Of a DNA stretch of 7,194 bases, positions 1-5,655 are shown one piece after another. Both the position numbers and the translations under genes were made by a program. Source of the stretch: Candidatus Altimarinota bacterium (GTDB lineage: Bacteria > Patescibacteriota > Gracilibacteria > RBG-16-42-10); contig JAGNZB010000063.1 of assembly GCA_017984655.1 (NCBI GenBank), forward strand, positions 1 through 7,194, read 5' to 3'. Numbering within the stretch: the stretch's first letter is position 1; each line of letters begins with the position of its first letter. Below the pieces are notes generated by a model, which did not search any database, was not told where the DNA came from, and was given only the letters and a program-made list of their open reading frames with translations.

Positions 1-1
1 A

Positions 2-280
2 CCGACGCTTCAATATAAGGACGGCACTACCAAAGGTAACTGCGATACAGAACTAGTCCTGCAGGTAATGCATGAGTTACACAACTTCAAAGTAGCTTAC
101 ATCATTAGTGGAGATGGCGACTTCTATTCACTTTATCAATATCTTCTTGAGCGCAACAAATTAGGCAAGATCATTATTCCCAATAGAAAACAATTCTCAG
201 CATTATTGAGACACTTCATGTCGTCTATCTATTTCCTTGATCATCCCGATATCATACACAAAATAAAAAGAGGCATTTAG
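2..280 (+). CDS. NYN-domain (PIN-like) putative ribonuclease, 5'-truncated by window edge
   Basis: The reading frame is open from base 2, so the gene begins left of the window; 92 C-terminal residues are visible. The visible part has the second half of a NYN domain: KGNCDTELV (visible residues 11-19, with acidic D15 and E17), then the strand-loop IISGDGDF (34-41) with D38 and D40. In NYN/PIN-fold nucleases such acidic residues bind the metal in the active site. The remaining helix-strand pattern (YQYLLERNKLGKIIIP, then a helix and SIYFLD) fits the end of the fold. An ATG at 68 lies inside the domain and would remove the KGNCD motif, so it is not the true start. NYN proteins of this kind are thought to act as RNA nucleases, but target and role here are unknown. 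The gene converges on the methyltransferase gene. Confidence 0.8.
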   Translation, partial: PTLQYKDGTTKGNCDTELVLQVMHELHNFKVAYIISGDGDFYSLYQYLLERNKLGKIIIPNRKQFSALLRHFMSSIYFLDHPDIIHKIKRGI

Positions 281-309
281 CTCAGGACGGAACCTTTTGC
301 GTGGCCTCT
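261..309 (-). terminator. Possible intrinsic terminator of the methyltransferase gene
   Basis: Read on the minus strand, a 6-bp stem (AGAGGC at 304-309 pairing with GCCTCT at 269-274) with a long loop of 29 bases is followed by TTTTTATTTTG. It lies about 80 bases past the methyltransferase stop and overlaps the last codons of the opposing NYN gene. The large loop makes it a weak candidate. Confidence 0.3.
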
Positions 310-389
310 CATGGTGACATTAGTATAGTAAGCGAACTAAAAATGAAAATCAATTATGCACTGTAAGTACATGAATAAGGTCTTTTCTA

Positions 390-1112
390 TTAGGCAAGAA
401 CAATCATCGTGTGTTGAAATGGAAAGCTGTAGTGACCGGCTTTCTTGTAGCGTGTCTCCAATAGCGTTGTAAGTGTTTGAGTTTGAGCTAGAAACTGGGA
501 TTTTGTTTCTGGAAGGCCATTACTGGCAACAAAGGCCAAACTTGCAATCATGTCATCGACCGTGTCAGTGTCCACTGTGGTTGTGATAGGTTCTATTCGT
601 ACTGTTCCTTGCGTCTGAAGGAAGGTAACCATGTCGTCAAACCGTTCTGAAAATGGACTAGTCTCTGCAGTCATGCCAATGGTAGTGCGTAGCTGGTTCC
701 AGTCGTCATCACTACTACGATAGGTGATGATCACTAGCTTGCCTTCGGGGGCCAGCGCCTCGACTGCGGGTGGTAAGATGTCTTCCCAGTTGTTGGTGCG
801 GTAAGAAATCACATGTGACAACAAAACTAGATCATACTGACCAGAGATCGGACAGGGAAATGTGGACTCAATGGTCTCGAGATTAGCTGCTCTTAATTGT
901 TCTGCATGATCGGGATTCTTCTCGATGGCTGTATAACCACCAACTAGTTGTGCCAATGGTTTTGCTAATAATCCGTCACCAGCACCAATGTCGAGCACTG
1001 AGCTCAGCTGGGCTCGTTCTCCCAGTAAGTGTTTGATTCGATCCAACAATACTGGTTTCTCATTGGTGTGTTTGAGAAATTGTGCGAAGTCTTGAGCGTA
1101 CGGAGTATGCAT
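390..1112 (-). CDS. Class I SAM-dependent methyltransferase
   Basis: This 240-residue protein has the Rossmann-type SAM-binding core. Motif I is VLDIGAGDGLL (residues 39-49). The acidic residue at the end of strand 2 is E64 in YTAIEKNPDHA. The strand 4 region is YDLVLLSHVISY (93-104), followed by the helix VEALAPEGKLVIITY (117-131). The C-terminal third, which in this superfamily usually helps choose the substrate, has no motif that I recognise, so the substrate (small molecule, protein or RNA) cannot be named. There is no signal peptide or membrane segment, so it should be cytoplasmic. The ATG at 1112 is the first start in frame and sits just upstream of the domain; no Shine-Dalgarno is visible. 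It is convergent with the NYN gene and follows the terminator of the membrane protein gene, so it is probably transcribed alone. Confidence 0.9.
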   Translation of the reverse strand: MHTPYAQDFAQFLKHTNEKPVLLDRIKHLLGERAQLSSVLDIGAGDGLLAKPLAQLVGGYTAIEKNPDHAEQLRAANLETIESTFPCPISGQYDLVLLSHVISYRTNNWEDILPPAVEALAPEGKLVIITYRSSDDDWNQLRTTIGMTAETSPFSERFDDMVTFLQTQGTVRIEPITTTVDTDTVDDMIASLAFVASNGLPETKSQFLAQTQTLTTLLETRYKKAGHYSFPFQHTMIVLA

Positions 1113-1135
1113 ATCACTAGCTGCTTAGTAGTCTT

Positions 1136-1165
1136 ACTATAAGCACTTCCACTCATCAGCGACAA
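1136..1165 (-). promoter_or_regulatory. Candidate promoter of the methyltransferase gene
   Basis: On the minus strand TTGTCG (1160-1165) and TATAGT (1136-1141) are separated by 18 bases. The -10 box matches the consensus at five of six positions and the -35 box is weaker. A start site about seven bases further on would give a leader of roughly 17 bases before the ATG at 1112, with no ribosome binding site in it. Confidence 0.35.
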
Positions 1166-1239
1166 ACTTTGCTCACCATTTCCTGATTGTCATCCTTTTG
1201 GAACTATGGTGCTTGGCTGATGCTGTGGCAGTACGGCAC

Positions 1240-1272
1240 AAAAAAGCAGGTAGGGAATTCCCTACCTGCTTT
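1240..1272 (-). terminator. Strong palindromic intrinsic terminator
   Basis: Bases 1243-1272 are a perfect 30-bp palindrome: the arm AAAGCAGGTAGGGAA is followed directly by its exact complement. Folded as RNA it gives a stem of about 13 pairs with an AAUU tetraloop. On the minus strand it runs into six T residues (1240-1245), so it best serves the membrane protein gene that ends at 1295. On the plus strand the tail is only TTT followed by GG, so termination there would be weaker. Confidence 0.85.
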
Positions 1273-1294
1273 GGTATTTTCTAGAAACTAATAC

Positions 1295-1735
1295 TTACAT
1301 CATCACAGCATATGCTGGCACAGCGTAGTAGCTGAAGTAGACGAGGACTAGACCAAGGATAATATTGAACAATCCAGCCAAGACCATCAGTCCAGTACTG
1401 TTTTTGACTGATTGAGTGACTGAAGCGCTGAGTCTTGGAACCAACATCAAACTCACACCTTTGATCAATGTTGCCCAGCTGAGCAGGGTGATAATCAATG
1501 TCCAGTTCCACACCCAGACATTGTGAGCACCGACCATTAGTACACCGAGAACCAATGTGAAGAAGCCAGTCATGAACAAGGCTAGATATTGTTTGCCTTT
1601 GGCTACCTCATCGAGCATGTTGCGAATCATCGTGGGATTGAAGAGCAGTGCAAGCCCAATAATCACTAGAATTGGTGCTAAGATACGACCCAACATTATT
1701 GACTGTATCATCATCATGTCGACTGCATTTGGCAT
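1295..1735 (-). CDS. Four-helix integral membrane protein of unknown function
   Basis: This 146-residue protein is very hydrophobic, with four predicted membrane helices at about residues 15-33, 49-69, 77-99 and 113-135. The pattern suggests two helical hairpins. Connecting loops carry the few charges, for example MLDEVAKGKQ (40-49) between helices 1 and 2 and PRLSASVTQSVKNS (100-113) between helices 3 and 4. No catalytic or transport motif is seen and I do not recognise the family. Location in the cytoplasmic membrane is the only function-related statement the sequence supports. The start at the ATG at 1735 gives a short polar N-terminus rich in Met (MPNAVDMMMIQS); a later start at one of Met7-9 is also possible. 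The gene has its own strong terminator just downstream, so it is likely a single-gene unit. Confidence 0.75.
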   Translation of the reverse strand: MPNAVDMMMIQSIMLGRILAPILVIIGLALLFNPTMIRNMLDEVAKGKQYLALFMTGFFTLVLGVLMVGAHNVWVWNWTLIITLLSWATLIKGVSLMLVPRLSASVTQSVKNSTGLMVLAGLFNIILGLVLVYFSYYAVPAYAVMM

Positions 1736-1838
1736 GGGAGTTTGTTAAGTACAGAAATAGTGTCACAAACATGACGGTGGTGGAAGTAAATGAGCATGAC
1801 AAAGTGGCTTTTACTACAGAAAATAATGCACTGTAGTG

Positions 1839-2309
1839 CTAGAGCTGAGCTGCTTCGATCATTTGGTTGATAATCGCTGTTGCTTGTAATTGTGGAAAAG
1901 TCTTGGGGATGTGCAGAAAGGTGAATTGGGAGTGCAAGCTACTATCCTTGATAATGCGCATGATCTTCCAGCTGATCAGATTGCACCAAGAGTTGCCCAT
2001 ACTAGTAGCGATTTTGGTGCCCGCAATTGGTGTCAAAAAAGATGATTGTGCAATGGTATCTTCCACATCGGCTGTACTCTCGATCGTCATATTGCGGAAT
2101 TGGTTCTTGGCAGTGGTCTCAATTCTGATCGCTTCTTGATCCTTGCCGGTATAGATCCCCAGTCCGATAATGTGCTGCGGCTGATCTCGGACTACTACTC
2201 GGAGATAGCTATCGAGATTGGCTTCACTGAGAACAGTCTTTTGTGCTGGCCGGAGCAGTCCAGCTTGGATTTGGGCCGTACTATTGAGAAATGAAAAGGT
2301 GTAAAGCAC
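1839..2309 (-). CDS. Short pyroglutamyl-peptidase I (peptidase C15)-like protein
   Basis: Family C15 enzymes remove N-terminal pyroglutamate from peptides using a Glu-Cys-His set. The 156 residues here show all three in the right order and context: E64 in RIETTAKN (family ERVAIN-type motif), C109 in MGNSWCN (family GTxxCN-type motif) and H133 in FTFLHIP (family FxHxP). The segment QPQHIIGLGIYTG (43-55) matches the strand and loop preceding the Glu. The protein is about 50 residues shorter than classic family members. The N-terminal TGFEPFGG loop, which holds the pyroglutamyl ring, is not present; the N-terminus reads MLYTFSFLNS. So the fold and catalytic residues are supported, but pyroglutamate specificity is doubtful. 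The GTG at 2309 is the only plausible start: the frame has no ATG, GTG or TTG between it and the upstream TGA at 2358-2360. No Shine-Dalgarno is seen. Confidence 0.7.
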   Translation of the reverse strand: MLYTFSFLNSTAQIQAGLLRPAQKTVLSEANLDSYLRVVVRDQPQHIIGLGIYTGKDQEAIRIETTAKNQFRNMTIESTADVEDTIAQSSFLTPIAGTKIATSMGNSWCNLISWKIMRIIKDSSLHSQFTFLHIPKTFPQLQATAIINQMIEAAQL

Positions 2310-2343
2310 TGATACGGAGGTGATGAAGTAGCTGAAGTTGACG

Positions 2344-2359
2344 GAGAAGCAAGCTTCTC
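2344..2359. promoter_or_regulatory. Palindrome in divergent promoter region (possible operator)
   Basis: GAGAAGC, two A residues, then GCTTCTC form a perfect 7-bp-arm inverted repeat in the 82-base gap between the divergent C15-like and DUF1653 genes. It ends about 21 bases before the -10 box of the DUF1653 gene, where a regulator could touch both promoters. No T-run follows on either strand, so it is not a terminator. Confidence 0.35.
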
Positions 2360-2380
2360 ATACGGTGACAGTATCCAAAC

Positions 2381-2386
2381 TATAGT
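2381..2386 (+). promoter_or_regulatory. -10 box giving a probable leaderless DUF1653 transcript
   Basis: TATAGT (five of six consensus positions) ends only five bases before the ATG at 2392, so transcription would begin at or next to the start codon. The box is part of the self-complementary ACTATAGT (2379-2386), so the same bases also read TATAGT on the minus strand towards the C15-like gene. No good -35 box is seen on either side. Confidence 0.45.
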
Positions 2387-2391
2387 ATTCT

Positions 2392-2655
2392 ATGAAAGAT
2401 ACAAATCTCTTGCAGGAAGAATTAGCAAAAGCCCAGGCGCAAGTTGCTGTCGGTGCGATCTATAGTCACTACAAGCACACCGATCGCCACTACAAGATAG
2501 TTAGTATCGCATTTCTGGAGAGCTCAGAAGAAGTGTGCGTGTGTTACCAGGCCTTGTATGCACCGTACTTTACTTGGGTACGACCACTGACAAATTTCTT
2601 AGAGAAAGTAAAGACTGCTGATGGTGAAGTCTTACGGTTTCAAAAGCAGTCTTAG
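2392..2655 (+). CDS. DUF1653 domain protein
   Basis: This 87-residue protein matches the DUF1653 pattern across residues 20-83: VGAIYSHYKHTDRHYKIVSIA (written here as VGAIYSHYKH, then DRHYKIVSIA), the acidic SSEEV turn, CYQALYAPYFTWVRPL with the family's YxALY...WVRP signature (52-66), F69 and the closing GEVLRF (78-83). Family members are small (about 70-80 residues), so this is full length with a helical N-terminal extension of about 18 residues. The family has no established function; it may be a small beta-barrel-like domain. No membrane segment or signal is seen. The ATG at 2392 is chosen because the -10 box lies directly in front of it. The gene is divergent from the C15-like gene and converges, with a 30-base gap, on an unrecognised gene. 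Confidence 0.85.
   Translation: MKDTNLLQEELAKAQAQVAVGAIYSHYKHTDRHYKIVSIAFLESSEEVCVCYQALYAPYFTWVRPLTNFLEKVKTADGEVLRFQKQS
2600..2653 (-). terminator. Possible minus-strand terminator inside the DUF1653 3' end
   Basis: AAGACTGCT (2611-2619) and AGCAGTCTT (2645-2653) are exact inverted repeats with a 25-base loop. On the minus strand the hairpin is followed by TTTACTTTCT, so it could end the transcript of the gene that stops at 2686. The stem is only moderately GC-rich and the loop is long. Confidence 0.3.
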
Positions 2656-2685
2656 TTGGATTTGAACTCGTTACCGAAGCTCCCA

Positions 2686-3033
2686 CTAAAGTAGCGCCAC
2701 TTGAGGAGTTTTGCCTGGACGTGTAGATTCTAGTTCAAATCTCTCTTGTGGTGCCTTTCTCGCATATCCTACATTGACGAGAATAATATTCATCTCAACG
2801 CGAAAGCCTTCTGTATCCCTTCTTTCTGCAGCACTAACATCGATGCTATAGATATTGATATAGGGCTGGAGCACTTTGCTAAGGGCTTCTCGTATTCGTG
2901 AAGGCTCAGTTGCTAGACGCTCTGCAATGGCATTGATTGCTGTATCCAAGGAGCTAGTAGAAAATGCTTTTCCCGTTGTTCTTCCGTCACTAGGATGTTT
3001 AGCTTGGGCAACACGATCACTTCGTCGAGACAT
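2686..3033 (-). CDS. Hypothetical protein, 115 residues
   Basis: I do not recognise this family. The N-terminus is polar and basic (MSRRSDRVAQAKHPSDGRTT), probably disordered. Residues 27-56 form a likely helical region (STSSLDTAINAIAERLATEP, then SRIREALSKVLQ). After it come two probable beta strands, INIYSIDVSAAE (59-70) and FRVEMNIILVNVG (77-89), and a polar tail ending TPQVALL. There is no signal peptide or membrane helix. The helix-then-strand order could suit a small alpha/beta domain, but no catalytic motif is visible. The ATG at 3033 is preferred over a TTG at 3057, which would add eight residues. No Shine-Dalgarno is present; TTACTTTAAAA lies just before the ATG. The codon pattern and the uninterrupted frame support a real gene, though without homology evidence this stays tentative. 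Confidence 0.6.
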   Translation of the reverse strand: MSRRSDRVAQAKHPSDGRTTGKAFSTSSLDTAINAIAERLATEPSRIREALSKVLQPYINIYSIDVSAAERRDTEGFRVEMNIILVNVGYARKAPQERFELESTRPGKTPQVALL

Positions 3034-3134
3034 ATGAAGTTTTAAAGTAAGGGCCAAACATACTATTGGAAATTGGGGTCGTGAAATGAGGTCTTCAGTA
3101 CATCATTGCTAGTAGAGGAAAGCCAAACAATTCA

Positions 3135-4013
3135 TTAAATCTCCAGTACCTGATATTGTTTTGCGAGTAGTTCTGATTTGGAGACTGGGTACAGTACCGG
3201 AGCAAGGTTTGTTGTGATTAATTCACTCTTTACCAACTTTCCTCGATCGAGATAATCACGATAGAGTTCATTGTAGCGGTACCAATGTTCGTGCCAGTGG
3301 ACGAAGTAATGATTCTCTTCGCGTACACTGAACTTATTTGAGGCCGGTGTAGTGCTGAGAATCTGTCCCTTGAGATGGCGGTCAGTGAGCCAGATATGCA
3401 ATTGTTGTGGTTCAGTCGATGTGTTTCTGACGACGAGATCGACATAGTTGTAAAAAACTGTGGCCCCACTGCCAAATGGTAATACTCTCCCTGAGTCAGG
3501 AAAGACGTCGTATGAATGATGCGATCGCTCTACAATTTCAAATGGACCATGAAGACACAGCCAGTAAAGTAAGTTGCTGAGTTGGCAGAGACCACCACCA
3601 ATACCAGCAATCACTTTGCCTTGTGAAAGCAACATGCCGTCGACATAGCCATGTTTTTTCTGCGGTCTTTTGATGCTGTACCAGTAGGAGAAAGTCTGTC
3701 CTGGCTGAATCACAATACGGTCAATACTCTTTGCTGCGATGTCTAGATTTCTGACTTTTTGCACCTGCAGAGCTTCATTATTGTCCCCCAACTTTTTTAG
3801 AAGCAATGACTGGTGTCTGGCAATTACTGTTGGCATCAGAGCAGCTTTCTGAGTGGCATGCTTTTGCTGAATGTTTTGAGCGTGCTTGCGGAGCCTGAAT
3901 GCACTGATCGCAAGCTTGTGGATAAATTTCGGTTTCCGCCACTGCCTGTCGGGACGATGCGTAGTATTGGTACGTAGTCTTTCTGCTAGGAGTGGTGGGA
4001 TAGTTTGCGGCAT
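3135..4013 (-). CDS. VanW family protein
   Basis: This 292-residue protein carries a VanW domain at about residues 85-215. The family core is clear: VIQPGQTFSYW (101-111), GYVDGMLLSQGKVIAGIGGGLCQLSN (122-147; key part GGGLCQLSN with C143), and the later SHHSYDVFPDSGRVLPFGSGATVFYNYVDL stretch (165-193; key part YNYVDL). VanW was named from the vanB vancomycin-resistance cluster of enterococci, but its biochemical role is unresolved, and most homologues are not in resistance clusters; none of the van ligase or dehydrogenase genes is present here. Length is close to that of VanW itself (about 275). There is no signal peptide, G5 or peptidoglycan-binding domain, so it looks cytoplasmic; the N-terminal 80 residues are strongly basic. 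It follows alaX on the same strand by 87 bases, with its own promoter candidate between. Confidence 0.88.
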   Translation of the reverse strand: MPQTIPPLLAERLRTNTTHRPDRQWRKPKFIHKLAISAFRLRKHAQNIQQKHATQKAALMPTVIARHQSLLLKKLGDNNEALQVQKVRNLDIAAKSIDRIVIQPGQTFSYWYSIKRPQKKHGYVDGMLLSQGKVIAGIGGGLCQLSNLLYWLCLHGPFEIVERSHHSYDVFPDSGRVLPFGSGATVFYNYVDLVVRNTSTEPQQLHIWLTDRHLKGQILSTTPASNKFSVREENHYFVHWHEHWYRYNELYRDYLDRGKLVKSELITTNLAPVLYPVSKSELLAKQYQVLEI

Positions 4014-4054
4014 GATGTGGTTTGAATTTTGTTTTTGTTGAAACTCGGAGATGT

Positions 4055-4068
4055 GGAGTGTTCACTCC
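4055..4068. promoter_or_regulatory. Palindrome directly after the VanW promoter -10 box (possible operator)
   Basis: On the minus strand GGAGTG, AA, CACTCC forms a perfect 6-bp-arm inverted repeat immediately downstream of TATACT (4069-4074). The predicted transcription start falls inside it. It could be a repressor site, or a hairpin at the extreme 5' end of the mRNA that protects the transcript. Confidence 0.4.
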
Positions 4069-4097
4069 AGTATACCAAGTATTGTGCTTGTTGGTAA
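4069..4097 (-). promoter_or_regulatory. Candidate promoter of the VanW gene
   Basis: Minus-strand TTACCA (4092-4097) and TATACT (4069-4074) are exactly 17 bases apart and match the sigma-70-type consensus at four and five of six positions. The leader would be about 50 bases. It sits in the gap between alaX and the VanW gene, so VanW need not depend on alaX transcription. Confidence 0.5.
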
Positions 4098-4100
4098 GTA

Positions 4101-4835
4101 TTATGTGACTAAATAACTCACTCTGGTGGTGCCTTTCTTGACCTTGATTTTTGGAATTCTGACCGTGCCGATTTCCTGTAAGTATTTCACATGAGTGCCA
4201 CCACAAGTTTGTCCCTTGGTGTCGCTTGATGCATAAATAATTCTGATCGGCTTACCTTCAGGGATATGTGGCGGGAGATAGGGGCACTTACCTTTGAGTT
4301 CAGCAATAGAATGGACAATCTCACTACGTACTGCAAAGTTGGTTGCAATCAGTGCGTTGATCTTGATTTCGATTTGTTGAGCGATGGCTACCAGGTCTCC
4401 TGATAATTCATTTTGATATTCCACATAGGGATCATCGGGAAAGTGATAGCCTTTGAGTGGGGTCATCTTGTAGCCAAGATCGTAGAGAGCATCATCGACG
4501 AGATGGCCAGCAGTATGAATCCGCGCATGTAATCTTCGTCGGGGCTCATCAACATGGACTGCAGCCTCCTCCGGCTTGAGTGTTCCATTGGTAAAGTGTC
4601 CGATATGGTAGACTTGACCATCTTTGTAGCGGACATCGGTAACGACGAAGACAGTGTCATCTTGCGAAATCGTGCCGGTATCATATGGTTGTCCTCCTCC
4701 TTGGGGATACATGATCGTCTGATCAAGGATCACAGCTTGCGAGCCATTTTCTTGGGGGAAAACAGCAAGCACTTTGGCCGTGTCGTCAAACTGATAAGAG
4801 TCATCGTAGTATTTGAGCTGAGTATAGGTGGACAT
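4101..4835 (-). CDS. alaX: Alanyl-tRNA editing protein AlaX (trans-editing hydrolase)
   Basis: AlaX proteins are free-standing relatives of the alanyl-tRNA synthetase editing domain. They hydrolyse Ser (or Gly) wrongly attached to tRNA-Ala, protecting translation accuracy in the cytoplasm. The 244-residue protein shows the whole set: a beta-barrel N-terminal part with TIMYPQGGGQPYDTG (40-54), the zinc-binding HxxxH as HTAGH (107-111), and the second zinc pair C211...H215 in CGGTHV. Its length and the N-terminal barrel fit the medium-size AlaX class, with no synthetase or C-Ala domain. The ATG at 4835 (MSTYTQLKYY) is preferred over the upstream TTG at 4862, which would add nine residues not needed for the fold and would overlap the promoter. 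It is divergent from the ACT-domain gene and precedes the VanW gene. Confidence 0.92.
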   Translation of the reverse strand: MSTYTQLKYYDDSYQFDDTAKVLAVFPQENGSQAVILDQTIMYPQGGGQPYDTGTISQDDTVFVVTDVRYKDGQVYHIGHFTNGTLKPEEAAVHVDEPRRRLHARIHTAGHLVDDALYDLGYKMTPLKGYHFPDDPYVEYQNELSGDLVAIAQQIEIKINALIATNFAVRSEIVHSIAELKGKCPYLPPHIPEGKPIRIIYASSDTKGQTCGGTHVKYLQEIGTVRIPKIKVKKGTTRVSYLVT

Positions 4836-4861
4836 AGAATTGGTAAAGACAGCTGCATCCA

Positions 4862-4867
4862 ATCATA
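4862..4867 (-). promoter_or_regulatory. Candidate -10 box of alaX
   Basis: Minus-strand TATGAT (five of six consensus positions) would start transcription about 20 bases before the ATG at 4835. No convincing -35 box is found at 16-18 bases. Its position agrees with the ATG at 4835 and argues against the TTG at 4862. Confidence 0.35.
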
Positions 4868-4897
4868 CAAAATCTGAGCTGTTAATTTTCTCATCAC

Positions 4898-4934
4898 TTG
4901 TGACAGAACTGATTAATTGTTACATTTATCACAA
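4898..4934 (+). promoter_or_regulatory. Candidate promoter and flanking inverted repeat of the ACT-domain gene
   Basis: TTGTGA (4898-4903) and TACATT (4921-4926) are 17 bases apart, each matching the -35 and -10 consensus at four of six positions. The -35 sequence is also one half of an inverted repeat: TTGTGA at 4898-4903 and TCACAA at 4929-4934, which brackets the promoter. This could be an operator for the divergent pair, though two 6-bp arms 25 bases apart can arise by chance. Confidence 0.4.
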
Positions 4935-4948
4935 ATTGAAAGTGATCG

Positions 4949-5587
4949 ATGATCAACATTGCTGAGGTGGTCAAAGAATTAATTAGTGCTGATTATGTCC
5001 ACTTAGAGAGCCTACGTACTCACACACTCAATCTGCATGCTTATGCTAGCTTGATCCAACCGTCCATCGAGAATCGCGCGAAGAAGCCTGTCAAAGTTGG
5101 CAGTATTGTGATGGCATTGTCACGGCTGAGCAAATCACTTGCATCTGTGCCTGAGCTTATTCCAACCGTGATCATCGAGACCCTGATCGTGAAATCCGGA
5201 CTGACGGTGGTGAATTACGAAAAGACGTCCAAACTAATTGCGATCTTGTCACAAGCCAGTATCGCTAGAAGCGACCGAGACTTCTTTGTGATTTCAGAAG
5301 CTTTAGCAGAGATTGCCATTGTTGCTCCCAATGAAAACATGAAAGTAATCGAAGCCTTGATTCCCTATCAGCCCAAGTCCAAGTTTACTGACGCAGTAGC
5401 TATCACTCTCCGATTTGGTATTGACTATGTTGTCATCCCCAATGTGCTCTATGCTTTTGTCAGTACGCTTGCCATGCGTAGAATCAATCTACTTGAAATC
5501 GTGTCGACACTGACTGAAGTGGCTTTTATTATTGAGAACAAAGATATGGACGAAGCTGTCGACATATTCAAAAGATTCTTGCCATAG
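4949..5587 (+). CDS. HTH-like / tandem ACT-domain protein, putative amino-acid-responsive regulator
   Basis: This 212-residue protein appears to have three parts. Residues 1-65 are helical, and IQPSIENRAKKPVKVGSIVMAL (36-57; key parts SIENR and KVGSIVMALSRL) resembles a winged-helix-type DNA-binding segment. Residues 78-138 (ETLIVKSGLTVVNYEK ... EIAIVAPNENMKVIEALIP) look like a first, divergent ACT-like unit. Residues 147-211 are the clearest ACT domain: AVAITLRFGIDYVVIPNVLY, then MRRINLLEIVSTLTEVAFII, with the typical order of ligand-facing strand, NxLE-type helix start, ST-TE strand and final helix DEAVDIFKRF. ACT domains usually bind amino acids and pass the signal to a linked domain, so an amino-acid-sensing transcription regulator is a fair inference. 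No kinase, dehydrogenase or other enzyme domain is attached. The ATG at 4949 is the first start; no clear Shine-Dalgarno precedes it. Confidence 0.65.
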   Translation: MINIAEVVKELISADYVHLESLRTHTLNLHAYASLIQPSIENRAKKPVKVGSIVMALSRLSKSLASVPELIPTVIIETLIVKSGLTVVNYEKTSKLIAILSQASIARSDRDFFVISEALAEIAIVAPNENMKVIEALIPYQPKSKFTDAVAITLRFGIDYVVIPNVLYAFVSTLAMRRINLLEIVSTLTEVAFIIENKDMDEAVDIFKRFLP

Positions 5588-5655
5588 TTGGTAGCCTGTT
5601 GCTAGGGAAGACGGGGCATGATTAACTACTGGGTGTTGATTAAACTTCTTAACAC

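Noticed and set aside
324..329. TATAGT on the plus strand in the gap between the NYN and methyltransferase genes.
   Set aside because: No plus-strand gene follows it, and no -35 partner was found.
356..365. ATGCACTGTA appears at 356-365 and again at 1826-1835, both downstream of minus-strand stop codons.
   Set aside because: Ten bases, two copies, and the flanks differ; this is not enough to call a repeat family or regulatory element.
1813..1837. Inverted repeat ACTACAG ... CTGTAGT just downstream of the C15-like gene, overlapping a smaller GCACT-GT-AGTGC hairpin.
   Set aside because: Neither hairpin is followed by a real T-run on the minus strand apart from ATTATTTT inside the larger loop, so terminator function is unconvincing.
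2359..2361. ATG on the minus strand opening a short frame (26 codons) upstream of the C15-like gene, which might supply its missing N-terminus by frameshift.
   Set aside because: It is in another frame, its translation (MRSLLLRQLQLL...) has no resemblance to the family's N-terminal loop, and it ends in a stop overlapping the gene start.
2656..2740. GTTCAAATC, the sequence of a tRNA T-loop, occurs on both strands (2659-2668 minus, 2729-2738 plus), forming a 10-bp inverted repeat.
   Set aside because: The flanking bases do not form a T-stem and no acceptor or anticodon arms are present; one copy is simply codons of the 2686-3033 gene. Likely chance.
3135..4013. Vancomycin resistance gene based on the VanW name.
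   Set aside because: No vanR/S/H/B/X-type genes are present and VanW-domain proteins are widespread outside resistance clusters; resistance should not be inferred.
4860..4862. TTG start extending AlaX by nine residues.
   Set aside because: The ATG at 4835 already includes the whole conserved fold and lies downstream of the likely -10 box, whereas the TTG overlaps that box.
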